64,000 bases of DNA, from NCBI RefSeq assembly GCF_022760835.1, contig NZ_JAKTNQ010000008.1:1-64000 (forward strand), given 5' to 3'. The notes beneath the pieces were generated by a model. That model had not been told where the DNA came from. It did not search any database and saw only the letters and a program-made list of their open reading frames with translations. This document shows positions 52,033-62,990 of the stretch, piece by piece. Every line of letters starts with the position of its first letter. Position 1 is the first letter of the stretch. The DNA is from Thermus altitudinis. GTDB taxonomy: Bacteria > Deinococcota > Deinococci > Deinococcales > Thermaceae. The position numbers were made by a program, and so were the translations under genes.

Positions 52033-54228
52033 ATGAAGCCCGGCCTTTATCCCCTTCTGGGCCCTCCGGCCTCGGGGAAAACCTCTTTGGCCCGGGAGTG
52101 GGCCTTGGAGGTGCTAAGGCGACGGGGAAGGGTTTACTGGGTGGGCCTGCCCCACCAAAGGGCTTATGTCTACCGTCTTTTCGGCGGGCAGGAGGCGGTG
52201 CTGGGCCTGGAGTTCATGTCCTTCCAGGCCCTGTACTACCGGGTGCTGGCCGAGGTGGGCCGGCTTGGGCCCTTGCTTCCCGGGGCGGGAAGGGTGGCCC
52301 TGGTGGGGGAGGCCTTAAGGAGCCTCTACGGGGAGGGGATCGCCCCGGGGGAGGCGCGGTTATTTGCCCGGGCCATCGCTGAACTCAAACGCTATGGCCT
52401 TTCCCCCTTGGCCCTGCCCAAGGAGGGGGAGGCGGGAAGGCTCAGGCAGGTCTACTTCGCCTACCAACGCCTTAAGGGGCAGGCCCTGGACTACGATGAC
52501 TTCCGCCACCGGGCAGGCCGGGTGCCCCTTCGCCTTTTCCCCAAGCCCGATCTGGTGGTGGTGGATGGCTTTCGGGAGGTGGGTCCTTTGGACCTCCGCT
52601 TCCTCAGGCGCCTGGCCCAGCAGGTGCCGGTCCTCCTCACGGCGGAACTCCTCCCAGAAGGGCTTGTGCCCTGGAAAGCCCTTTCCCCTAGGCCGGTAAA
52701 AAAGGAGGTCCTGGCCCTGGCCAACCCCGTGGAGGAGGTCCGCTACCTCCTTAGGGCCTTAAAGCGGGCCCTGGCCCCCAAGGCGCTGGGTGGGGAAGGC
52801 CTGGATCCCTGGGAGGTCCTGGTGGTGGCTCCCGAGGAGCGCATCGGGGGGCTTCTCCTCCTCAAGGACGAGTACGGCCTGCCCCTTTACGATGGCCGGG
52901 AAAGGGCCTTGGCCGACACGGAGGAAGGAGAGAGGGTGCTGGCCCTTGTAAACCCCTTCCCCACGGGGCGGGACCTTCTGGCCTTGGGGTTTCCCGCCTT
53001 GGGGAGGAAGGCCCTGAGGCTGGGTCTGGCGGGGGAGGAGGCCCTTGGGGCTTTGGCCGAGCGGGAAGGGCTTGAGGAGGAGTGGCGGGCCTTCCAAGGG
53101 CTCCGCACCCCGGGGCCCGACCTTCTGGCCTGGGCCGAGGAAGCCTTGGAGCGCCTGGGGATCAAAGCCAAGGAGCCTTTCCTTGCCCGCCTGCGCCTGG
53201 CCCTACGGGCCGATAGGGGGAATCCCTTGGCCTGGTGGCGGAGCCTGCTTTTGGACGAAAGCCTGCCCCCAGAGCCCAACCGGGGGGTGGCCCTGCTTCC
53301 TCCCTTGAGGGCCCTCGGCATAAGGGTCAAAAGGGCCTATGTGCTGGACTGGGTGGCGGGGCGCTATAGCCTACGGGAGCGGGAGGACTACTTCCTCCTG
53401 GAAGAGCTTAGGGAAAGGGGGCTTCTAAAGGGACTCCCCCGGCGCCTTAAGGGCCTTGACTCCCTTTTCTGGAAGGAGATTTCCACCCGGGGGGAGGAGG
53501 TGTTCCTCCTCTACCCGGAGGCCGGCCCCTCGGGGCTCTACCCGCCCTTGGAGAAGGGGGTTAAGCCCGAGCCCTTGCCCCCGGCAAGCCGCCTCGAGGC
53601 CCTTCCCCAGTTGCCCTTTACCCCGCCCCTGCCCACGGGGCGGGAGCCCCCGCCCCACCTGGAGGTCCTCCGCCGCTTCCGGGATTGCCCTTTTAGGGCC
53701 TACGTGGAGCGGTTTGACCTTAAGGGGCGGGATGGGGCCTTGGGGTGGCACCTCCTGCCCACCAAGTTGGGAGAGGTTCTGGCCCACCCCGAGGTGGGTC
53801 CCTGGTTGGAGGCCCATCGGGCCCATTGGGAGGGGATGCGCTTTTGGTCCACCTTGCCTGGGAAACCTCCCTTACGCCTGGATGGGGTGCGGCGGGAGGG
53901 GGAAACCCTGCACCTTTACCGCCTGTTGCCCCAAGGAGCGGAAGCTGACTTGGGGCCGCAAAAGCGCTGGACGGAGTGGTATGCCCTGGGGGTCTTGCTG
54001 GGCCGCAAGGATGTGGCCGAGGTTAGGCTTTGGGTCTGGCCTTGGATGGGAAAGCCTTCCCTCCTTCGCCGTCAAACCCCGGGAACCCTGCCCAAGCCAG
54101 TGGAGGAGGTGCGTCAACAGGCGAACGAAGCCTATCGCCTTTGGCTCAAGGGGGCTTTTCCCCCAAAGCCGGGTTTTCACTGCTACGCCTGCGGCCTTGA
54201 AGACCTCTGCCGAAAGGAGGAGAGGTGA
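52033..54228 (+). CDS. addB: AddB-like helicase-nuclease subunit, nuclease motifs degenerate
   Basis: 731 aa from ATG 52033 (MKPGLYPLLGPPASGKTSL); the longer frame starts inside the terminator. Walker A GPPASGKT is intact at about 9-16. At the C-terminus the iron-sulfur cysteines of AddB are kept (RDCPFRAYVERF and CYACGLEDLC), but the nuclease signature (G-x-x-DRxD ... DYK) reads LDGVRREGETLHLYRLLPQ, with the DYK lost, so the nuclease is probably inactive. Acts with AddA in double-strand-break processing and Chi-type recombination. Stop overlaps the addA GTG by 4 bp. Confidence 0.82.
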   Translation: MKPGLYPLLGPPASGKTSLAREWALEVLRRRGRVYWVGLPHQRAYVYRLFGGQEAVLGLEFMSFQALYYRVLAEVGRLGPLLPGAGRVALVGEALRSLYGEGIAPGEARLFARAIAELKRYGLSPLALPKEGEAGRLRQVYFAYQRLKGQALDYDDFRHRAGRVPLRLFPKPDLVVVDGFREVGPLDLRFLRRLAQQVPVLLTAELLPEGLVPWKALSPRPVKKEVLALANPVEEVRYLLRALKRALAPKALGGEGLDPWEVLVVAPEERIGGLLLLKDEYGLPLYDGRERALADTEEGERVLALVNPFPTGRDLLALGFPALGRKALRLGLAGEEALGALAEREGLEEEWRAFQGLRTPGPDLLAWAEEALERLGIKAKEPFLARLRLALRADRGNPLAWWRSLLLDESLPPEPNRGVALLPPLRALGIRVKRAYVLDWVAGRYSLREREDYFLLEELRERGLLKGLPRRLKGLDSLFWKEISTRGEEVFLLYPEAGPSGLYPPLEKGVKPEPLPPASRLEALPQLPFTPPLPTGREPPPHLEVLRRFRDCPFRAYVERFDLKGRDGALGWHLLPTKLGEVLAHPEVGPWLEAHRAHWEGMRFWSTLPGKPPLRLDGVRREGETLHLYRLLPQGAEADLGPQKRWTEWYALGVLLGRKDVAEVRLWVWPWMGKPSLLRRQTPGTLPKPVEEVRQQANEAYRLWLKGAFPPKPGFHCYACGLEDLCRKEER

Positions 54229-56864
54229 AGCTTTACGTGGCCTCAGCGGGCACGGGGAAGACCCATGCCTTGGTCCAGGAGCTTTTGGCCCTTTTGCGCC
54301 AAGGGGTGCCCCTGCGGCGCATGGCCGCCCTCACCTTTACCCGTAAAGCGGCTGAGGAGCTTAGGGAACGCATCCTGGAGGAAGTTAAAGCCCTGGGGGA
54401 TGGGGAGGGGGAGACGGCCAAGCGGGAGCTTTATGGCGCCCTTTTCACCACCATCCACGGCTTCATGGCCGAGGCCTTACGCCACGCGGCCCCCTTCCTC
54501 TCCCTGGACCCCGATTTCGCCGTCTTGGACGAGTTCCTTGCCGAGGCCCTCTTCCTGGAGGAGGCCCGCAGCCTCCTCTACTTGAAGGGCCTGGACCCCG
54601 GGGAGGAGGAAGGGCTTTTGGGTGCTCTTCGCGCCCTTTACGAAAAGCGCTCCCTGGCGGAGGGCTTCCGGCCCTTGCCGGGAGCGGAAGGGGTTTATGC
54701 CCTTTTCCAGGAGGTCCTTAGGAGGTACCAGGCCCGTACCCAAGACCTCCTAGGGCCAGGGGACCTCGAGGCCCAAGCCCTCCGCCTCCTGAAAAACCCC
54801 CAGGCGGTGAGGCGGGTGGTGGAGCGGTTTAGCCATATCTTCCTGGATGAGTACCAGGATATAAACCCCCTGCAGGGGCGGTTTTTCCAAGCCCTGGAGG
54901 AGGAGGGGGCCAAGGTGGTGGCCGTGGGGGACCCCAAGCAGTCCATCTACCTTTTCCGCAACGCCCGGGTGGAGGTTTTCCGCGAGGCCCTGGGGAGGGC
55001 TGAAGAGGTTCGCTTTCTGGACGAAACCTTCCGCCACAGCGGGGAGCTGGCCGAGTTCCTGAACCGCTTTGTGGAGCGGTTCTTCCCCGAAACCGAACGG
55101 GTTTTGGTGAGGCCTAGACGGCCGGAAAGGGGGTTTTTGGAGGTGCACTGGGTGGGAGGGGAAGGGGAGCTGGATGGGAAGCGCCACCAAGAGGCCTTGG
55201 TCTTGGGAAGGAGGCTTCTGGCCCTACGGGACCAAGGGTATGCCTTCCCAAAGATGGCGGTTTTGGTGCGAAGCCGCCATAGCCTTCCCTACTTGGAACG
55301 GGCCTTCCGCGCCCTGGGGGTTCCCTACGGTATCCGCCGGGGAAGGAGTTTCTTCATCCGCCCGGAGGTGCGGGATATCTACCATGCCCTTAGGCTGAGC
55401 CTTTTGGAACCCGAGGCTCCCCTTTCCCCCGAGGAGCGGCTTTCCCTTTTGGCCTTCCTGCGGGGCCCTTTCGTGGGCGCCGATTTGGGAAGGTTGGGGG
55501 ATTTACCCCAGCAATCCCCCTGGAAGGACCTTTTCTCCCAACTCCCCGCCGAAGCCCAGGCCCGGCTGGAGTGGCTGAGGGAGCTGGCCGGGAAGCGGCC
55601 CCTGGAGGCCCTTAAGGCCTTGGTGCGGGACGAGGTCTTTTTGGGGCGGCTTTCCCCTAGGGCCCGCACCAATCTGGACACCCTTCTCCTCCTGGCGGCC
55701 TCGGAGCGCTTTCCTGACCTCGAGGCCCTCCTGGAGTGGCTCAGGGTGCGGGCCACGGACCCTGAGGCCGCCGAGCTCCCCGAGGGGGGCGAGGGGGTGA
55801 ACCTCCTCACCGTGCACGCCGCCAAGGGGTTGGAATGGCCGGTGGTGGCGGTGTTTGACCTCTCTCGGAACGAGCGGTTTCAGGAGGATTCCCTCCTGGT
55901 TGGACTCGGCGGAGAGGTGGCCCTGAAGGGCACGCCCGCCTACCAGGGGGTGAAGCAAGGCCTGAAGGAGGCCCAGGACAAGGAGGCCATCCGGCTCCTT
56001 TACGTGGCCCTTTCCCGGGCCCGGGATGTCCTTTTGCTCACGGGAAGCGCCTCTTCCCGGCCAGGCCCTTGGGCCAAGGCCCTCATGGACTTGGGCCTAG
56101 GCCCGGAGTCCCAAGACCCCAGGGTACGGGTCCACCCCCTTAGGGCTTCCTTCCCCTCGCCCTCCTTCCCGCCGGCGCCCCTTTTGCACCCAGCCCCTTA
56201 TGCCCCCTTGGCCTTGGAACCCAAGCCCTTTCCTCCCCTCTACTCCCCCAGCGCCTACCAGAAGGCGGAGGGGGAGCCCTGGCCCTTGGCGGAGGCCTTG
56301 GAGGCCGAGGTCTTGCCCGAGTTTGCCCGCGCCCTGGGTACCTTGGTCCACTACGCCCTCGCCCGCAACCTGGACCCGGAGGACGAGGCCCAGATGCGCT
56401 CCCTTCTCCTGCAGGAGGTGGCCTTGCCCTTTTCGGAGGAGGAAAGGGCAAGGCTTTTGGCTGAGGTGCGGATCCTCCTCCTTAACCACCGGGAGATGCT
56501 GGGGGAGGTCTTGCCTCCCTTGGAGGGGCGCCTCGAGGACCACCCCGAGCTCCCCTTGGTCCTGCCCCTGGCGGGGACGGTCTGGCACGGGGTTCTGGAC
56601 CGGCTTTACCGGGTGGGGGACCGGTGGCACCTGGAGGACTACAAGACCGACCAGACCATGGACCCCGGGCGCTACCGGTTGCAGCTGGCCCTCTACTGGG
56701 AGGCGGTGCGGCGGGCCTGGGGGGTGGAGGCGGAGGCCCGCTTGGTCTATTTGCGGCACAAGAAGGTCCACGTCTTCTCGCCAGGGGAGCTTCGGGAGGC
56801 CCTTGAGGAGTTGGAAAAAGCCCCTGGGATGCTCTCCCAGGGGCGGGAACCTCGCCTTACCTAA
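54225..56864 (+). CDS. addA: AddA-like helicase-nuclease subunit
   Basis: 879 aa, start GTG. UvrD-type helicase: motif [12 protein letters not shown] (about 7-17), Ia [25 protein letters not shown] (about 207), [21 protein letters not shown] including [17 protein letters not shown] and [11 protein letters not shown]-terminal RecB nuclease motif [21 protein letters not shown] is intact, with an upstream His in [10 protein letters not shown]. Active helicase-nuclease pairing with the AddB-like partner. The 3' end overlaps rpsI and contains the rpsI terminator. Confidence 0.92.
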   Translation: MKLYVASAGTGKTHALVQELLALLRQGVPLRRMAALTFTRKAAEELRERILEEVKALGDGEGETAKRELYGALFTTIHGFMAEALRHAAPFLSLDPDFAVLDEFLAEALFLEEARSLLYLKGLDPGEEEGLLGALRALYEKRSLAEGFRPLPGAEGVYALFQEVLRRYQARTQDLLGPGDLEAQALRLLKNPQAVRRVVERFSHIFLDEYQDINPLQGRFFQALEEEGAKVVAVGDPKQSIYLFRNARVEVFREALGRAEEVRFLDETFRHSGELAEFLNRFVERFFPETERVLVRPRRPERGFLEVHWVGGEGELDGKRHQEALVLGRRLLALRDQGYAFPKMAVLVRSRHSLPYLERAFRALGVPYGIRRGRSFFIRPEVRDIYHALRLSLLEPEAPLSPEERLSLLAFLRGPFVGADLGRLGDLPQQSPWKDLFSQLPAEAQARLEWLRELAGKRPLEALKALVRDEVFLGRLSPRARTNLDTLLLLAASERFPDLEALLEWLRVRATDPEAAELPEGGEGVNLLTVHAAKGLEWPVVAVFDLSRNERFQEDSLLVGLGGEVALKGTPAYQGVKQGLKEAQDKEAIRLLYVALSRARDVLLLTGSASSRPGPWAKALMDLGLGPESQDPRVRVHPLRASFPSPSFPPAPLLHPAPYAPLALEPKPFPPLYSPSAYQKAEGEPWPLAEALEAEVLPEFARALGTLVHYALARNLDPEDEAQMRSLLLQEVALPFSEEERARLLAEVRILLLNHREMLGEVLPPLEGRLEDHPELPLVLPLAGTVWHGVLDRLYRVGDRWHLEDYKTDQTMDPGRYRLQLALYWEAVRRAWGVEAEARLVYLRHKKVHVFSPGELREALEELEKAPGMLSQGREPRLT
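56812..56844 (-). terminator. Intrinsic terminator of rplM-rpsI inside addA
   Basis: On the minus strand GCCCCTGGGA, loop GAGCA, TCCCAGGGGC (plus arms 56820-56829 and 56835-56844) followed by TTTTTCC. A perfect 10-bp stem with a T-run, 17 bp past the rpsI stop, and entirely inside the C-terminal codons of the convergent addA gene. Confidence 0.85.
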
Positions 56865-57247
56865 CGCTTGGAGTACTGGGGTGCCCGGCGGGCCTTGTGC
56901 TTGCCGTACTTCTTCCGCTCCACCACCCGGGCATCGCGGGTGAGGAAGCCCAAGGGCTTCAGCTTGGCCCGGTAGTCGGGGTTGTAGCGGAGAAGGGCCC
57001 GGGCCACCCCCAGCTTGATGGCGTCCACCTGGCCGCTCTTGCCGCCCCCCCTCACGGTGATGTAGGCGTCAAAGCGCCCCAGGGCATCCACCACCCTCAG
57101 GGGCTCGAGGGCCGCCACCGCCCGCACCAAACCCTGGAAATAATCCTGGAAGTCCTGGCCGTTCACGGTGACCTTGCCGCTTCCGGGCCTCAAGAAAACC
57201 CGGGCCACCGCTTCCTTGCGCCTGCCGGTGCCGTAATACTGCTCCAT
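56861..57247 (-). CDS. rpsI: 30S ribosomal protein S9
   Basis: 128 aa from ATG 57247 ([17 protein letters not shown]), matching the length and sequence I recall for T. thermophilus S9; a GTG one codon earlier is possible. C-terminal [17 protein letters not shown] reaches the P-site tRNA. Start overlaps the rplM TGA (TGATG), the usual rplM-rpsI pair. Confidence 0.97.
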   Translation of the reverse strand: MEQYYGTGRRKEAVARVFLRPGSGKVTVNGQDFQDYFQGLVRAVAALEPLRVVDALGRFDAYITVRGGGKSGQVDAIKLGVARALLRYNPDYRAKLKPLGFLTRDARVVERKKYGKHKARRAPQYSKR

Positions 57248-57678
57248 CACTTGACCTCCAGTTTAACGGGCTTCTGCGCCTGATGGGGATGGGTGGGGCC
57301 AGCGTAGACCTTGAGGCGTTTGAAGAGCCTCCGCCCCAGAGGGCCTTTGGGTAGCATCCCTTTTACCGCATGCTCCAGCACCCTTTCCGGGTGGGTGGCA
57401 AGCATCTTCTCGGCGGGAATCTCCTTCAGGCCCCCCTGGTAGCCGCTATACCGGGTGTAGATCTTCTGCTTGAGCTTCTTGCCGGTGAGGCGGACCTTGT
57501 CGGCGTTCACCACCACCACGAAGTCGCCCATGGGGAGGTTGGGGGTCCAGTCGGGGCGATGCTTGCCCCTGAGCAAGGTGGCGATTTGGGTGGCCAGCCG
57601 CCCCAAGGTCTTGCCCTCGGCGTCTATGAGAACCCACCGGGGTTCAATCTTTTCCGGTACGTACGTCTTGGGCTGCAT
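57247..57678 (-). CDS. rplM: 50S ribosomal protein L13
   Basis: 143 aa from ATG 57678 ([22 protein letters not shown]). The open frame reaches 57705 but the extra nine codons lie across the ribosome-binding site AAGGAGG, which is at 57690-57696 on the plus strand. [21 protein letters not shown] is the family signature. A conspicuous hairpin lies in the leader. Confidence 0.96.
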   Translation of the reverse strand: MQPKTYVPEKIEPRWVLIDAEGKTLGRLATQIATLLRGKHRPDWTPNLPMGDFVVVVNADKVRLTGKKLKQKIYTRYSGYQGGLKEIPAEKMLATHPERVLEHAVKGMLPKGPLGRRLFKRLKVYAGPTHPHQAQKPVKLEVK

Positions 57679-57708
57679 TTCCAGGGCCCTCCTTAAGCGA
57701 TACACCCT

Positions 57709-57743
57709 GTTCTTGCCGGGGGATCGGGGGACCCCGCAAGAAC
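57709..57743 (-). promoter_or_regulatory. Leader hairpin upstream of rplM-rpsI
   Basis: Plus-strand arms GTTCTTGC (57709-57716) and GCAAGAAC (57736-57743), 8 bp perfect, extended inward by four G-C pairs with one bulge, around a GC-rich loop. It lies 31 bp upstream of the L13 start, after a candidate -10 (TAAAGT, near 57754-57759). Feedback control of rplM-rpsI by L13 binding its own leader is known in other bacteria, making this a candidate regulatory structure. Confidence 0.55.
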
Positions 57744-57765
57744 GCCAAAGAAAACTTTACCATAA

Positions 57766-60474
<2,709 letters not shown>

Positions 60475-60491
60475 GGGCCCCATGGTAAAGG

Positions 60492-60514
60492 AAAACCCCG
60501 GGGGTTTCCCGGGG
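60492..60514 (-). terminator. Intrinsic terminator after tRNA-Lys
   Basis: On the minus strand CCCCGGG, loop AAACC, CCCGGGG, then TTTTCCTTT. Perfect 7-bp GC stem with a T-rich tail starting about 5 bp past the tRNA CCA end. Confidence 0.8.
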
Positions 60515-60519
60515 TCTTC

Positions 60520-60595
60520 TGGTGGGCCGCACAGGACTCGAACCTGTAACCCACCGATTAAGAGTCGGTTGCTCTACCGGTTGAGCTAGCGGCCC
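60520..60595 (-). tRNA. tRNA-Lys, anticodon CTT
   Basis: 76 nt with CCA encoded. Acceptor stem GGGCCGC/GCGGCCC, D arm AGCTCAACCGGTAGAGCA, anticodon stem ACCGA/TCGGT with loop CTCTTAA (anticodon CTT at its centre), T arm with GTTCGAGTC. Decodes AAG, the Lys codon favoured in this GC-rich genome. Confidence 0.95.
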
Positions 60596-60642
60596 AAGCT
60601 ACACCGTGGGGGTGTATGGCGTTGGCCTTAACGCCAAAAGCT

Positions 60643-60671
60643 AGTGTAGCCTTCCTGTAAACCCCTGTCAA
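60643..60671 (-). promoter_or_regulatory. Promoter of tRNA-Lys
   Basis: Minus strand TTGACA (TGTCAA at 60666-60671), 17-bp spacer, TACACT (AGTGTA at 60643-60648). Start near 60636, leaving about 40 nt of 5' leader that contains two small stem-loops (TGGCGTT/AACGCCA at 60617-60636 and ACACC/GGTGT at 60601-60615). Confidence 0.8.
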
Positions 60672-60676
60672 GGCGC

Positions 60677-61288
60677 CTAGAACAGATAGAGCACCGCCCT
60701 TCCCCTTTCCACCCGTACCTGGAGGGTCCCCAGGGCCTGGTTTTCCAGGGTGAGGGTGGTGGCCTTCAGGGGGGTGGGGGGGAGGTTCCACCGCGCCCCC
60801 TCTACCCCCAAGGTAGCCTCGGAAAAGGGGATAAGGCTAAAGGGCGTACCCTCTTCCAAGGGAAAGATGTGGTTTCCCCTGAGGAGGGGGAAAGCCCGGG
60901 TAAGCCCATCGGTGAGCTCTACCCGCACCCCCTTTTGGGCCAGAAGGAAGGAAAGCTCCAGGTGGGCCAGGGTATGGTCCAACCGCCCCCCGATGCCGCC
61001 CAGGAGAAGGAGCTCCTCGGCCCCCAGCTCCAGGGCCTTGCGCACCAGGGCTTCCCCGTCCGTAAGGTCTTTCTCCCGGGGAAGCCCTTCCTTGGGAGCG
61101 GAAAGGGCGTTGTGCAGCCACTTGGGGCTGGAGTCAAAGTCCCCAAGCCATAGCTCCAGGGGATGCCCAAGGGCCAGGGCATGCCGGGCGCCCGAATCCG
61201 CCGCCATTAAGCGGTAGGCCTTTAGGCGTTCCCGCAGGGCCGCCGTTACCAGAAGGGGCCCGCCTAGGAGAAGGGCGAAGCGCCTCAT
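60677..61288 (-). CDS. thiN: Thiamine pyrophosphokinase
   Basis: 203 aa. Transfers pyrophosphate from ATP to thiamine. Motifs: LMAADSGARHALALGH near 27, LWLGDFDSSP near 47, DLTDGEALVRKAL and LLLLGGIGGRLDHTLAHL near 95-112. The 4-bp overlap with the upstream ABC ATPase gene suggests salvage: imported thiamine is pyrophosphorylated at once. Confidence 0.9.
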   Translation of the reverse strand: MRRFALLLGGPLLVTAALRERLKAYRLMAADSGARHALALGHPLELWLGDFDSSPKWLHNALSAPKEGLPREKDLTDGEALVRKALELGAEELLLLGGIGGRLDHTLAHLELSFLLAQKGVRVELTDGLTRAFPLLRGNHIFPLEEGTPFSLIPFSEATLGVEGARWNLPPTPLKATTLTLENQALGTLQVRVERGRAVLYLF

Positions 61289-62244
61289 CCCTCCAAGGGT
61301 ACGGCTTGGGAAAGGTCCAGGCCTAGGGGGACCCTGGCCCCTTCCTCCAGATGGGGGAGGGGATCCAGGGCCTCCAGGTACACCCTCACGCCCCTAAGGC
61401 GTACCCAAAGCCCCACCCGGCTGCCGAAGAAAAGGCGCTCCTCCACCACCCCTTCCTGGTCTCCTCTCAGGCGCAAGGCCGCCTGGGGCAGGAGGTGGGG
61501 CCTGGGGGGAAGGCCCAGGGCCTGGCTTTCCTCGGGGGAAAGGAGGTTCTTATGCCCCAGGAAGCGGGCAGTCCAAGCATCCTGGGGCCTGGCGTACACC
61601 TCTTCCGGGGGGCCAACCTGGACCAGCCTTCCCTGGTTCAAAATCGCTACCCGGTGGGCCAGGAGGAAGGCCTCGCCTTGGTCGTGGGTCACCACCAAGG
61701 TGGTGATGCCCTCGCTCCTTAGGGTTTTGCGCAAGAAGAAGAGGAGTTCCTCCCTCAGCCTCAGGTCCAGGGCCCCCAGGGGCTCGTCCAGGAGGAGAAG
61801 CCTGGGCCGGGGTGCCAGGGCCCGGGCCAGGGCTACCCGTTGTTGCTCGCCCCCGGAAAGTTCTTGTGGGCGCTTTTGGGCATGGGTGGAAAGCTCCATT
61901 CTTACCAGAAGCTCCCGTACCCGTGCCTCCTGCTCCTTCCGGGACCAGCGGGCTTCCACCAGGCCAAAGGCGATGTTTTCCCAAACGGTGAGGTGGGGGA
62001 AAAGGGCGTAGTCCTGGAAGAGGAACCCCACCCCCCGCCTTTCCGGGGGCAAAGGGGTGAGGTCCTGGCCTTGGAAGCGCACGAAGCCCCGGTCTGGGGT
62101 TAGCAGCCCGGCAATGAGCTTTAGCAGGGTACTCTTTCCGCTTCCCGATGGCCCCAAAAGGGCCAGCACCTCCCCCTCCTTGGCCGAGAGTTCCAGGGCG
62201 AGCCGGAAACCGGGAAAGGCCTTTTGCAGGGATAGCTCCAGCAC
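61285..62244 (-). CDS. ABC transporter ATP-binding protein, possibly thiamine import
   Basis: 319 aa from GTG 62244 (MLELSLQKAFPGFRLALEL). Walker A GPSGSGKSTLL, Q-loop FQDYALFPHL, signature LSGGEQQRVALARAL, Walker B LLLLDEPLGALD, switch His in VVTHDQGEAF; an OB-fold-like C-terminal domain of the PotA/FbpC/ThiQ class. No permease or binding protein is nearby. TTTAAT lies 6 nt before the GTG, within the tail of the cycA terminator. Thiamine specificity is inferred only from coupling to thiN; Fe or polyamine are alternatives. Confidence 0.82.
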   Translation of the reverse strand: MLELSLQKAFPGFRLALELSAKEGEVLALLGPSGSGKSTLLKLIAGLLTPDRGFVRFQGQDLTPLPPERRGVGFLFQDYALFPHLTVWENIAFGLVEARWSRKEQEARVRELLVRMELSTHAQKRPQELSGGEQQRVALARALAPRPRLLLLDEPLGALDLRLREELLFFLRKTLRSEGITTLVVTHDQGEAFLLAHRVAILNQGRLVQVGPPEEVYARPQDAWTARFLGHKNLLSPEESQALGLPPRPHLLPQAALRLRGDQEGVVEERLFFGSRVGLWVRLRGVRVYLEALDPLPHLEEGARVPLGLDLSQAVPLEG

Positions 62245-62259
62245 CCCTCCATTAAACAA

Positions 62260-62285
62260 GGAGCCCTGGGGGACCCCAGGGCTCC
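62260..62285 (-). terminator. Intrinsic terminator of cycA
   Basis: Arms GGAGCCCTGGG (62260-62270) and CCCAGGGCTCC (62275-62285), 11-bp perfect stem, followed on the minus strand by TTGTTTAA. It lies 14 bp past the cycA stop. The T-tail overlaps the -10 candidate of the ABC ATPase gene. Confidence 0.85.
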
Positions 62286-62298
62286 CCCTTGGACCTCC

Positions 62299-62745
62299 TT
62301 ACTTCAAGCCGAGCTTCTTCCGCTCCTCCAGCACCTGCTGGGGGGTGAGCTTGTTGCCCCTGAGGGCCTTCACCTCGGCGGCGGTGAAGGGCTTGAAGCC
62401 GGGGACCTTCTTGTCGTCGCCCCAGGCGGTGGCGATGTGGTTGAGAAGGGCGGCGATCTCCTCATCCTTTAGCCCGTTGTAGGCGGGCATGGCTCCGTTG
62501 TACTTCATGCCCTTGACCTCAATCTGACCCTGCAGGCCCCAGAGGAGGGCCTTGATCAGGTACTCCCGCCCGCCCTTGAGGTTAAGGATCTCGGAAACGT
62601 GGCCTGCCAGGGGCGGGAAAGCGCCTGGTACCCCCTGCCCGGTGGCCTGGTGGCACCCCGCGCACTGACCATAGAGCTTAGCGCCGTCCGCCTGGGCCAA
62701 GGCCAGGCTGCCGATAAGGAGGAGAGCCGTTAGGGTCCGTTTCAT
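62299..62745 (-). CDS. cycA: Cytochrome c552
   Basis: 148 aa from ATG 62745 (GGAGGG 5 nt upstream); earlier in-frame starts lie in the promoter. Signal peptide MKRTLTALLLIGSLALAQ, then a class I cytochrome: heme motif CAGCH in YGQCAGCHQ and axial Met in the VKGMKYNGAMPAY region. The long C-terminal helix with QQVLEERKKLGLK is characteristic. Very similar to T. thermophilus c552, the periplasmic electron carrier to ba3 oxidase. It is divergent from the Sox genes, which feed it electrons from thiosulfate. Confidence 0.95.
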   Translation of the reverse strand: MKRTLTALLLIGSLALAQADGAKLYGQCAGCHQATGQGVPGAFPPLAGHVSEILNLKGGREYLIKALLWGLQGQIEVKGMKYNGAMPAYNGLKDEEIAALLNHIATAWGDDKKVPGFKPFTAAEVKALRGNKLTPQQVLEERKKLGLK

Positions 62746-62764
62746 CTTTACCCTCCGGGCTACC

Positions 62765-62793
62765 AGGGTATTTTGTCCCGTCCTGGGTGTCAA
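62765..62793 (-). promoter_or_regulatory. Promoter of cycA
   Basis: Minus strand TTGACA (TGTCAA at 62788-62793), 17-bp spacer, TACCCT (AGGGTA at 62765-62770). Start near 62758, 13-nt leader with ribosome-binding site. Confidence 0.72.
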
Positions 62794-62920
62794 GGGGACT
62801 GGAGGGCCTAAACCTTTAGCTTTTCTTAAATCTCAGGTATACACTCGGGGGGTAAGGGGTGTGCCAGCCTTTTTTATGCCTTGGTTATGTTTGAGGGAGG
62901 ACAGGTTGTGTCAGGGGTGC

Positions 62921-62950
62921 TTGACAGGGTTTTGGGGGTAGTGTTAGGGT
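62921..62950 (+). promoter_or_regulatory. Promoter of the sox operon
   Basis: TTGACA (62921-62926), 18-bp spacer, TAGGGT (62945-62950). Transcription would start near 62955-62957, at the ATG of an 11-codon ORF rather than directly before the thioredoxin gene. Nearby GGGTGT-type repeats (for example 62964 and 62976) could bind a regulator. Confidence 0.55.
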
Positions 62951-62954
62951 ACAA

Positions 62955-62990
62955 ATGTCCTTGGGTGTACCCTTGGGGTGTATCGGATGA
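62955..62990 (+). CDS. Putative 11-aa leader peptide coupled to the sox operon
   Basis: ATG 62955 to TGA 62988-62990 encodes MSLGVPLGCIG. It would be leaderless at the predicted transcription start, and its stop overlaps the thioredoxin ATG (ATGA). Within it TTGGG(G)TGTA(C/T)C occurs twice in tandem. The product has a Cys near its end. A coupling or sensing role is plausible but unproven; it may simply be chance. Confidence 0.35.
   Translation: MSLGVPLGCIG

Noticed and set aside
62964-62990. Tandem GTGTA-type repeats as a CRISPR or satellite
   Set aside because: Only two imperfect copies of about 12 bp; too few and too short. More likely chance or a regulator site.
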